Below are positions 44,986 to 53,907 of a stretch of DNA of 64,000 nucleotides, piece after piece. A model generated the notes under the pieces. It had not been told where the DNA came from and ran no database searches. It worked only from the letters and a program-made list of their open reading frames with translations. The position numbers were made by a program, and so were the translations under genes. How positions within the stretch are numbered: position 1 is the stretch's first letter; each line of letters starts with the position of its first letter. The stretch comes from Sphingobacterium siyangense (GTDB lineage Bacteria; Bacteroidota; Bacteroidia; Sphingobacteriales; Sphingobacteriaceae): assembly GCF_007830445.1 (NCBI RefSeq), contig NZ_VLKR01000002.1, positions 186,001 through 250,000 on the forward strand, given 5' to 3'.

Positions 44986-47316
44986 ATGGTAAAGCGTATC
45001 ATTTATTATTTTTGTAGTTTATTTGTTAGTACGGCAGCTGTTTTTGCACAGCAGAAAACAGATTTGACCGTTTTTGTAAAACCTAATATCGGATCCGTCC
45101 ATAGCCGGTATTTCTTTTATACACCAGCAGCAGTGCCTTTTGGAATGGCTAAGCTCGCTCCGAGCACAAATGGAAGCTATGGGAACAAGTCAGGCTGGGA
45201 AGCTGTGGGGTACGATGATAGGCATGGGTCAATAGAAGGATTCGCTAATTTTCACGAATTCCAGGTAGGTGGAGTGGTATTTGCACCATCCGTTGGAAAA
45301 TTGAAGACAACCCCTGGTCACCTTGATCGTCCACAAAGCGGCTATCGTTCTGCTTTCGATAAGAAAGATGAGTTTGCTACTTCTGGCTATTACCGCGTCA
45401 AGTTAAAAGATTATAATATACTTGCGGAGCTCACTGCGACCAAGCGCGTCGGTTTTCATCGGTATACTTTTCCAAAAACTGAAGAAGCCAACCTTATTTT
45501 CGATATTGGCCATGTTATGGGGGAAAGTGGTCCGGTCGTTGATGCTGAAGTGAATTATGACAAACAGCACGTCTGGGGATATGTGGTTACCAACCCTGTA
45601 TACGTACAAAAATATCAGCAGGGTGCTCAAGTTAAGATGTTTTTCTTCGCGGAGATAAACAAACAGCCTAAATCTTTTGGGACATTTAGAGATTCCACGA
45701 CTTTCGATCAACATAGTCGTATAAAGGGAAAAGGGGCTGGCTTGTTCCTGAAATTTGATACCCAGGTAGGGGAATCTATCGAAGTCAAGACCGGTTTGTC
45801 TTATACATCTGTGGAAAATGCGCAGCTGAATTTGCTTAAAGAAGCAAAAGATATGTCGTTTGATGCGGCAAAGAAAAATGCCTTGCAAACCTGGAATAGT
45901 GAACTGGGAAGAATTTTGGTGGAAGGGGGCAAAGTGGACGACCGCATTAAATTTTATACTGGATTGTATCATGCTTTACTTGGTCGTGGGCTTGCAAGCG
46001 ACGTCAATGGTGCATATCCCAAAAATGATGGCTCGGTAGGGCAGATTACCTTAAATAAACAAGGGCAACCTATTCATCATCATTATAATACCGATGCGAT
46101 CTGGGGTGCATTTTGGAATTTGACACAGTTGTGGTCCATTGCTTATCCGGACTATTACAACGACTGGATTCAGAGTCAATTGTTGGTTTATCGCGATGCA
46201 GGTTGGTTAGGAGACGGTATTGCCAACAGTAAATACGTTTCCGGTGTGGGAACTAATTTCACAGGTTTGGCAATTGCATCGGCGTATAATGTGGGTATTC
46301 GTGACTATGATCTGAATCTTGCCTATGCTGCGGTGCGTAAAAATGAATTGGAAGCGAAGGACCGCCTGCCTGGGGCAGGAAAATTAGATGTAGGAGTTTT
46401 CGTTCGCAAGGGCTATTCACCCTATATAAAAGATGATAATGGTAGTCCCGAATTAATGACCAATGGATCTCCTTTTGGTGCTTCGCATACCTTGGAATAT
46501 GCTTTTTCTGCTGCTGCCGCCGCACAATTTGCAAAATCATTGGGGCATCAAAAAGACTACATTAAATTTCAGGAATTATCCGATGGATGGCGCAATCTGT
46601 ACGATACCACGACGAAGTTTATGCGACCAAAGGATAGTACTGGACGATTTATTTCAAACTTTAACCCGTATGAACCATGGCGTGGATTTCAGGAGGGAAA
46701 TGCTTGGCAGTATACCTTCTATGTTCCGCATGTCCCACAGGAATTGGTTAAACTGGTTGGAAAGGACCTGTTTAATCAACGGTTGGATAGTATTTTTACG
46801 GTGTCGCAGAAGAATGTGTTTGGAGGCGGTACACAAATTGACGCTTTCGCAGGGATTGAAAGTCTTTATAATCATGGTAATCAACCGAACCTGCATATCT
46901 CCTGGCTGTTCTATTTTTCTGGTAGACCTGATTTAAGTCAGAAATGGGTACGGGCAATTTGCAATGAGTTTTATGGTAATGATGCAATACATGGCTATGG
47001 CTACGGACAAGACGAAGACCAAGGACAGCTTGGAGCATGGTATGTCTTGTCGAGTATCGGTCTATTCGATGTGCGAAGTCTCACCACCGAGAAGCCCGCG
47101 CTTCAGATTGGCTCGCCACTTTTCGATCGGGTAACGATACAATTACCGGAGAAATTAAGAAAAAATAAATTTATCATTCAGGTGAAGAAGGAGCAACCCA
47201 ATAGTTATATTGTTGATCAGGTTCGGTTGAATAACCGCCTGTGGAAAGGTTGGCAGCTTCCTTTTGAACGCCTGGTAGAAGGTGGGATTTTAGATGTCAA
47301 GTTGAAAGGCAACTAA
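44986..47316 (+). CDS. GH92-family alpha-mannosidase
   Basis: The frame opens at a TTG (44977), but the ATG at 44986 gives a good signal peptide (MVKRIIYYFCSLFVSTAAVF, then AQQ). 776 residues, usual for GH92. An N-terminal beta-sandwich (FFYTPAAVPFGMAKLAPST, then FHEFQVGGVVFAPS) precedes the (alpha/alpha)6 domain: YNTDAIWGAFWNLTQLW, EGNAWQYTFYVPH, GNQPNLHISWLF and GQDEDQGQLGAWYVLSSIG. The last blocks correspond to the calcium- and catalytic-residue region of GH92 exo-alpha-mannosidases, with some departures from the usual GNDD. Exported, probably periplasmic. Confidence 0.88.
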   Translation: MVKRIIYYFCSLFVSTAAVFAQQKTDLTVFVKPNIGSVHSRYFFYTPAAVPFGMAKLAPSTNGSYGNKSGWEAVGYDDRHGSIEGFANFHEFQVGGVVFAPSVGKLKTTPGHLDRPQSGYRSAFDKKDEFATSGYYRVKLKDYNILAELTATKRVGFHRYTFPKTEEANLIFDIGHVMGESGPVVDAEVNYDKQHVWGYVVTNPVYVQKYQQGAQVKMFFFAEINKQPKSFGTFRDSTTFDQHSRIKGKGAGLFLKFDTQVGESIEVKTGLSYTSVENAQLNLLKEAKDMSFDAAKKNALQTWNSELGRILVEGGKVDDRIKFYTGLYHALLGRGLASDVNGAYPKNDGSVGQITLNKQGQPIHHHYNTDAIWGAFWNLTQLWSIAYPDYYNDWIQSQLLVYRDAGWLGDGIANSKYVSGVGTNFTGLAIASAYNVGIRDYDLNLAYAAVRKNELEAKDRLPGAGKLDVGVFVRKGYSPYIKDDNGSPELMTNGSPFGASHTLEYAFSAAAAAQFAKSLGHQKDYIKFQELSDGWRNLYDTTTKFMRPKDSTGRFISNFNPYEPWRGFQEGNAWQYTFYVPHVPQELVKLVGKDLFNQRLDSIFTVSQKNVFGGGTQIDAFAGIESLYNHGNQPNLHISWLFYFSGRPDLSQKWVRAICNEFYGNDAIHGYGYGQDEDQGQLGAWYVLSSIGLFDVRSLTTEKPALQIGSPLFDRVTIQLPEKLRKNKFIIQVKKEQPNSYIVDQVRLNNRLWKGWQLPFERLVEGGILDVKLKGN

Positions 47317-47327
47317 ATTTAAGCAAT

Positions 47328-47357
47328 AAAAAAATAGCCCCATTCGGGGCTATTTTC
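47328..47357. terminator. Bidirectional terminator
   Basis: AAAATAGCCCC and GGGGCTATTTT pair around ATTC (about 47331-47356), between convergent stops at 47316 and 47382. Confidence 0.9.
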
Positions 47358-47381
47358 AAGGTAGGTTGGTTTGTTGATTGC

Positions 47382-48563
47382 CTACGCGATTTCAGCAATA
47401 AAATTGCCCTCTTGATCCAAATCGGCTTTGTGAGCTGCGATTTGTTGAAGATTAATATGTCCTATGACATATTTGAAATCTGGTGCGTAATATCGTTCTG
47501 TGATTTCACTGAAATTTAACTTTTCAATCAGCGTATCATCGGTGTATCTCAAATAAACCTTAATTAAATAATCTTGGCTATAATTTAATGTGCTGGATTC
47601 TAAATGTTTTTTATATTCATAACGGTATCCATAGCGCAGGGCAGCGATATCCGATAGTACAGCAGAACCCGTAGGGTGGCCACCGGCTCCTTTACCATAG
47701 AAAAATTGTTCGTCTGCAAAGGCCGCTTTTACCAATACACCATTGTTCTCATTTTCTACATTATAGAGCATGCTGTCTTTGCCTACTAGGCGTGGTAATA
47801 CATAAAGTACAACTTTGTTGCCGTCGATTTCTTTTGCTGTTGGTATCAATTTGATCTTGAGGTTCTTTTCTTTAGCAAAACGAATATCTTGCTGTCCCAA
47901 TTTGTCAATACCAATATTAAAGACATCGTCTGGTTTGACATAGATCCCGTACGCATGGGAAGCAACAATACATACTTTAAATTTTGGGTCAAATCCACCT
48001 ACATCAAGGGTAGGATCTGTCTCTGCAAAACCAAGTTCTTGCGCTTTCTTTAAAGCATCTGTATATTGCTGGTTTTCATTGAAAACTTTAGATAAAATAT
48101 AGTTGGAAGATCCATTAAAAATACCGCTGACAGAATGAAGTAATTCATTGTCATAGTACTCTTCTAAATTCCGTATAATGGGAATACTTCCGCAAACGGC
48201 ACCTTCGTACAATAAACTGGTGCCGTATTCATGTTGAATATCAACCAGCTCTTCCAAATGGCTGGCAATCATTTTTTTATTGGCAGATACCACATTTTTT
48301 CCCGATTTCAAGGCACGAACAGTTAGTTGATAGGCTGCTTCGGCATCATCTATTAGTTCGACAACAGTATTAATTTCTGGGTCACCTAAAATTGTTTCGG
48401 CATCGGTAGAAAATAGATCTGCTGGTAGCGAGCGCTTTTTATCTCCGTTTTTAATGACAAATTTTTTGATTTCCAGATTAAGATTTTTGGTTTTGATGAT
48501 ATCGTAAAGACCTTGGCCTACTACACCAAACCCAAACATCCCTATTGTTAATTTATTACTCAT
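47382..48563 (-). CDS. hom: Homoserine dehydrogenase
   Basis: 393 residues. NAD(P)-binding turn GMFGFGVVGQGLYDII (residues ~8-23), then VVELIDDAEAAYQLTVRALK, GKNVVSANKKMIA, EGAVCGSIPIIRNLEEYYDN, GIFNGSSNYILSKVF and GFAETDPTLDVGGFDPKFK; the catalytic Lys and the substrate-binding Glu/Asp lie in these last blocks. No C-terminal ACT domain is visible, so feedback by threonine through ACT is unlikely. It makes homoserine from aspartate semialdehyde for the two genes upstream in the same transcript (gap 37 bp). Confidence 0.92.
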   Translation of the reverse strand: MSNKLTIGMFGFGVVGQGLYDIIKTKNLNLEIKKFVIKNGDKKRSLPADLFSTDAETILGDPEINTVVELIDDAEAAYQLTVRALKSGKNVVSANKKMIASHLEELVDIQHEYGTSLLYEGAVCGSIPIIRNLEEYYDNELLHSVSGIFNGSSNYILSKVFNENQQYTDALKKAQELGFAETDPTLDVGGFDPKFKVCIVASHAYGIYVKPDDVFNIGIDKLGQQDIRFAKEKNLKIKLIPTAKEIDGNKVVLYVLPRLVGKDSMLYNVENENNGVLVKAAFADEQFFYGKGAGGHPTGSAVLSDIAALRYGYRYEYKKHLESSTLNYSQDYLIKVYLRYTDDTLIEKLNFSEITERYYAPDFKYVIGHINLQQIAAHKADLDQEGNFIAEIA

Positions 48564-48600
48564 ATCTCTTCTTAAATTCTCTTATATATTATTTATTCTC

Positions 48601-49644
48601 TTATACTAATTCGTTGATGTATTCTTTTTGTTCCCGCAGAAAGCTGCTGATGATTTTCGTGAGTTTTTTTGTTTCGATCAAAAACCCATCGTGGCCATAA
48701 GTAGATTCGATCTCCTGATAGTGGGCATTCGGAATATGTTGAGCGATGAATTGTTGCTCTTGTGGAGGAAACAACAAATCTGTATTGACGCTCAGCACTA
48801 AAGTTGGACAGTCGATGCTCGCTAAAGCGGATTCGATAGATTTTCTTCCACGACCTAAATTATGGCTGTCCATTGCTTTGGTTAGGAAGTAATAGCTGTA
48901 CGCATTATAGCGTTTTACCAATTTTTCACCCTGATAGTTTTGATAGGAGGATGCTTTATAATGATCGAGTTTTTCGTTATCATCCTCCTTTTGTGTGTTG
49001 GCATACGTTGTATAGTTGCGGTAAGACAACAGTGCCATAGCGCGTGCAACTTTTAAACCCTTAGCTCCGCCATCGGGATGATTCGCATAAAAGGTTCGAT
49101 CAGTAGTAATGGCAAGACGTTGACTTTCATTGAATGCAATACCCCATGGTGAATGGACGGCATTTGTTCCAACGACGATTAGATGGTTGATGGCTATACT
49201 GCGTGATACGGCCCATTCCAATGCTTGTTGACCGCCCAATGAGCCCCCAATAAGGAGCTCTATTTGTTTGATATCCAGGTGGTCTGCAAGAAATTGATGT
49301 GCTTTGATCAAATCTCTTACTGTAAATTCAGGAAAAGATAGGTAGTAAGGCTGTCCAGTAGCTGGGTTTACAGATAGCGGATTACTGCTATTATATGCTG
49401 ATCCTATGACATTGGCGCAGATAATATAATAATCGTTTGAATCAAATAATTCACCTGTTCCAAAAAGACCTGACCACCAATCCAGTACATCTGCATTGGC
49501 CGTTAGTGCATGGCAAACCCAGATCACATTACTGCGATCAGCGTTGGGTTTGCCAAATGTTTCATAACTGATTTGTAAATCAGTAAGCTCTCTTCCATTT
49601 TCAAATACAAAAGGCTCCGGGTGCAGATAAATATGCTTACTCAT
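48601..49644 (-). CDS. metX: Homoserine O-acetyltransferase
   Basis: 347 residues, alpha/beta hydrolase fold. WVCHALTANADVLDWW (oxyanion side), LLIGGSLGGQQALEW with nucleophile Ser135, acid in LVLSVNTDLLFPP and His in TYGHDGFLIE. The sequence is the standard MetX layout. It acetylates homoserine with acetyl-CoA to feed MetY. Middle gene of the metY-metX-hom operon (gaps 32 and 37 bp). Confidence 0.95.
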   Translation of the reverse strand: MSKHIYLHPEPFVFENGRELTDLQISYETFGKPNADRSNVIWVCHALTANADVLDWWSGLFGTGELFDSNDYYIICANVIGSAYNSSNPLSVNPATGQPYYLSFPEFTVRDLIKAHQFLADHLDIKQIELLIGGSLGGQQALEWAVSRSIAINHLIVVGTNAVHSPWGIAFNESQRLAITTDRTFYANHPDGGAKGLKVARAMALLSYRNYTTYANTQKEDDNEKLDHYKASSYQNYQGEKLVKRYNAYSYYFLTKAMDSHNLGRGRKSIESALASIDCPTLVLSVNTDLLFPPQEQQFIAQHIPNAHYQEIESTYGHDGFLIETKKLTKIISSFLREQKEYINELV

Positions 49645-49676
49645 TTTACGTTTAAGTTTAAGCCGAAAAAATCTGA

Positions 49677-50993
<1,317 letters not shown>

Positions 50994-51000
50994 TCAGATT

Positions 51001-51042
51001 TTAAGGGTTCAAAAAGAAATTGCTAAGTAAAAAGAGAAGCAT
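51001..51042 (-). CDS. 13-codon leader ORF with perfect Shine-Dalgarno
   Basis: Minus strand: AAGGAGGTG (51054-51046), 3-nt spacer TGT, then ATG at 51042; the peptide is MLLFLLSNFFLNP and stops at 51001, 13 nt before the metY ATG. A full Shine-Dalgarno is rare in this phylum, and metY itself has none. Translation of this ORF could load ribosomes for metY by coupling. Reading is from sequence; coupling is inferred. Confidence 0.6.
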   Translation of the reverse strand: MLLFLLSNFFLNP

Positions 51043-51097
51043 ACACACCTCCTTGAAGGGTCTGTTAAATCTTTATCCAAGAAAAAGGAAATGATTC

Positions 51098-51232
51098 TTA
51101 ACAAGCGTGGAAGTGCATATGCATACGCATTCGCATCAATACAGTTGTATGATGGCTTACACTTTCGCTTATCGTGCGGCTCACTTGTGTTGAACCTGAA
51201 TTTTTAATGGACTTCAGTAGTTTAATAATCAT
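51098..51232 (-). CDS. 44-residue Met/His-rich leader peptide
   Basis: An ORF that starts 11 nt past the 3' strand of the SAM-I aptamer, ATG complementary to 51230-51232, stop at 51098. The first half is ordinary (MIIKLLKSIKNSGSTQVSRT). The end, residues 31-44, reads VLMRMRMHMHFHAC, with four Met in seven residues and a terminal Cys. A run of methionine codons just downstream of a methionine-pathway riboswitch is what a translational attenuator would look like. It could also be a conserved small protein with metal-binding His/Met/Cys. Confidence 0.65.
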   Translation of the reverse strand: MIIKLLKSIKNSGSTQVSRTISESVSHHTTVLMRMRMHMHFHAC

Positions 51233-51242
51233 TGTCTTATGT

Positions 51243-51356
51243 TATTTATATGCTCCAAAACGATATTGTTTTGGACAGGAATTGGCACCTTTTCAAACAA
51301 ATTGAAGGTTGCCAGTGGGTCATTGAGCCAGTCTCTCGCCACTTCTTTATAAATCA
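51243..51356 (-). ncRNA. SAM-I (S-box) riboswitch
   Basis: Minus-strand RNA shows the S-box order. P1 5' strand ATTTATA pairs with TATAAAT at the 3' end. AAGAAGTGGCGAGAGACTGG and GACCCACTGGCAACC form P2 with the conserved core; CCTTCAATTTGTTTGAAAAGG is the P3 region with GGTGCCAATTCCTG after it. CCAAAAC/GTTTTGG forms P4 (about 51253-51275). The aptamer binds S-adenosylmethionine. It lies ~50 nt after the predicted start of the metY-metX-hom transcript. No intrinsic terminator with a U-run follows, suggesting translational rather than transcriptional control. Confidence 0.88.
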
Positions 51357-51409
51357 AGACCTACTGATTAAGGGAGGTGTTGATTAGAAATCTTCTTTCG
51401 AAGACGATA

Positions 51410-51440
51410 CAAATATAAACTCTTTTTTTATTAAAGCAAA
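51410..51440 (-). promoter_or_regulatory. Promoter of the met operon leader
   Basis: Minus strand: TTTG (51440-51437), 19-bp spacer, TATATTTG (51417-51410). Full match to the Bacteroidota vegetative consensus. It predicts a start near 51403 and a ~415-nt leader. Confidence 0.82.
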
Positions 51441-51536
51441 AGAAAAGCTGTTTTTTAGTTAAAGGAATTTTGAATAACATACGGATCGGATCGCATATTG
51501 TTCGATGAAACTTGATAAGTAACTGCCAATCGGGTA

Positions 51537-53564
51537 TTATGATTTCTTTAAGTTGATCCGTTCTGCAATTTGATTTAAATCTGTTAAAAGAGGTTTAAGT
51601 GCATCAATTCTACTATGGATATCATACGTCAGGTGGCGATTCGTCTTTTTGCTTAACGATAGCGAAAGACCCACCAAATGGGAGTTGACCTGATAAGAGA
51701 GTGCCTGAAAATGGTGTATATGTGACCAATCCATCCATTTGTGTTCGGGTTCTTTTTTCATTTGATTGATAGCGTCTGAAAACAGGGCCATGGCAGTCTG
51801 CGCTTTTTTGCGAGCCAGCCGTATATCAAACGAACTTTGTCTCTCGTCCGACAGACGGTTATTGATGATCTGGAAATAATGTTCGTTGTAAAGAGATACC
51901 TCTTTTGCCAGCTGAACCATGCCTGTGCTCTGGCGTACAGGGATCAAGAAATAACCTGCTATAGCCAAGAATGCTCCAATAAGTGTAAAAAGCATTCGGC
52001 TGCCTAAAATGAGATTGATATTGCCTTCAAACAAATTGAGTGCAATCACAATTCCCAAGGTAATAAAGATGACACTGACCATATAATTAGATCGATTGAA
52101 TAAAAAGAATCCGAAAAGACCTAATGCAGCTATGGTAAGAAGAGCCGGGAGAAAATGAATAGCAATTAAGCAGAATATGCCAACGATTATACCCGAGAAT
52201 GTGCCTACAATACGCTCTATATTACGCTTTTTTGTCATTGAAAATGCTGGTCTGGCAACAATAGCGATCGTCAGTAAGATCCAATAGGTATATTTAAAAT
52301 CTAAAAATAAAATACCGATCAATGCGCCTGTTCCAAAAAGAAGAGCCATCCGAACGGCAAATCGAAAAAGCGGGTTATTCAGATGGAGTTTACTTTTTAG
52401 ATCAGCAAGATTGCGCAAAGGTCGATTGATAAATTGTTGGTACTCACTGCTGTCAATCTTATCCTGGATTTCCTGATTTTGATAAAAAGCCACCTGAATT
52501 CGGTTGAGCACTTCAATAATTGCTTCGATGTTGCTTATGATCGAATATAATATACTTTTTGCTTGACCGGCCTGCTCTTCTTGAATTTCTTTTAAATCCT
52601 GTAAGAGGGCATTAATTTTAAAGTTATTGTGATATAATTGATGTGCATACCGAAACCTCTTGTTAGGTTGTGAAAAGCTATCAATTTCTAAAGCTAATAA
52701 TTTGATTGTTTGACGGATTAAAGGGAGGCTGCCCGTGTCTGCAAGGTTTTTGCGAATCGCATCATAGTCGTGATCAAGTGCAATAATTAACTCATGGAGG
52801 TCAATTAACCCATAAACTTGACTGAGCCAATAATTGCTTTTATGCCACTGTTGGCTTATGATTTTTTTTTCTCGAAAAAGAAGGGACCTGATTTGTTCCT
52901 GCTGTTCGCTGATCTGGCCATGAATTTTGCCTACGCGACTGTACGTTATATTCAAAGGAATATCGGGATCGTAAGACTGGGATCGTATCAATAGAAATTG
53001 GGATAATCCATGAAAACCATTGGCCATCGCATGTTTTAGCGAGCGATAAGGTTGTATATAGGCCTGTAAAAGGCTAAAAAAGTAATATATAATGGATCCT
53101 GTTGTAATCTGTAAACTAACTGCAAGGGGGTGTTGCGGGGCCATTCCGATCACAAAACTCATGAGAATCAATGTCATGTTTCCAATTGCAGCATAACGAG
53201 CTCCAAAAATACCGTATAACGTACATATAAAACCGGCCGCCGCTAGCAATATAACCAAGGGCCAATGATACGGAAATACAATCGCTGTAAACAATGATGC
53301 AACGAAAAAGGTGGGAATACATACGAGAGCAGAAGAAAGTTTATCCTTTCTGTTTCCAGGAGGATCTGTGAGTGTTGTTAATAACGATCCGACACCGATT
53401 CCAATTGCCGTGCTCGCTTGCGCTCCCAATAAGTAGATCGCTAAACTTGGCAAGATGCTGATGGAAACATTACGTAATGCGTCTCCAGAATGCTCGCCAT
53501 GCATAAATCGTATCATAAGGATATAAATACGGTAGAATCTTTTCTTCAATGATACAGTGCTCAT
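51537..53564 (-). CDS. FUSC-family (YccS/YhfK-like) inner-membrane protein
   Basis: 675 residues. Two membrane bundles (residues ~25-175 and ~395-530) are separated by a ~220-residue helical cytoplasmic region, the FUSC/YccS plan. The second bundle contains YWILLTIAIVARPAFSMTKK then RIVGTFSGIIVGI, the hallmark of aromatic-acid-exporter-type FUSC domains. The start at 53564 follows an AT-rich region. Family members are presumed efflux components for aromatic or toxic acids; no partner membrane-fusion gene is adjacent. Confidence 0.85.
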   Translation of the reverse strand: MSTVSLKKRFYRIYILMIRFMHGEHSGDALRNVSISILPSLAIYLLGAQASTAIGIGVGSLLTTLTDPPGNRKDKLSSALVCIPTFFVASLFTAIVFPYHWPLVILLAAAGFICTLYGIFGARYAAIGNMTLILMSFVIGMAPQHPLAVSLQITTGSIIYYFFSLLQAYIQPYRSLKHAMANGFHGLSQFLLIRSQSYDPDIPLNITYSRVGKIHGQISEQQEQIRSLLFREKKIISQQWHKSNYWLSQVYGLIDLHELIIALDHDYDAIRKNLADTGSLPLIRQTIKLLALEIDSFSQPNKRFRYAHQLYHNNFKINALLQDLKEIQEEQAGQAKSILYSIISNIEAIIEVLNRIQVAFYQNQEIQDKIDSSEYQQFINRPLRNLADLKSKLHLNNPLFRFAVRMALLFGTGALIGILFLDFKYTYWILLTIAIVARPAFSMTKKRNIERIVGTFSGIIVGIFCLIAIHFLPALLTIAALGLFGFFLFNRSNYMVSVIFITLGIVIALNLFEGNINLILGSRMLFTLIGAFLAIAGYFLIPVRQSTGMVQLAKEVSLYNEHYFQIINNRLSDERQSSFDIRLARKKAQTAMALFSDAINQMKKEPEHKWMDWSHIHHFQALSYQVNSHLVGLSLSLSKKTNRHLTYDIHSRIDALKPLLTDLNQIAERINLKKS

Positions 53565-53907
53565 TAATCAGTTTACTAATTTTCTGTGTAAAAATACAAA
53601 TATTATGCTTAATATTTTTTGTATACAATTTATTTGTTTTGATTTTTGTTTATTTTTTGAATTTTTATTTTGATTCGATGTGCTTTTCTTGCGCTGTGCT
53701 TTTTGGAGATTCAAGATTAGCTGGGATGATTGTATCGGCTTTAGCATCGATCAGTGAGGGATATGGTTTACCGATGTTATTTGGTTGTCTACCGAGTGAA
53801 TCGGACGATCTATCTATTTCTACTAGTCAACGTGTAATGAATACACGAGGTTTGTTGTCATTATTATGAAGTTGACTATCTAATCGATAGCCTAAAGAAA
53901 TTACATT
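53565..53907. other. Divergent intergenic region
   Basis: About 340 bp. A plus-strand frame is open across most of it (to 53869), overlapping the first codons of the FUSC gene in antisense, but its hydrophobic first half comes from AT-rich DNA. I do not call it. No promoter for the receptor gene could be fixed. Confidence 0.45.

Noticed and set aside
53549-53869. Plus-strand ORF overlapping the FUSC start; its SISEGYGLPM resembles a GT4 glycosyltransferase motif
   Set aside because: The resemblance stops after ten residues, the first half is antisense/AT-rich hydrophobic translation, and no other glycosyltransferase block is present.
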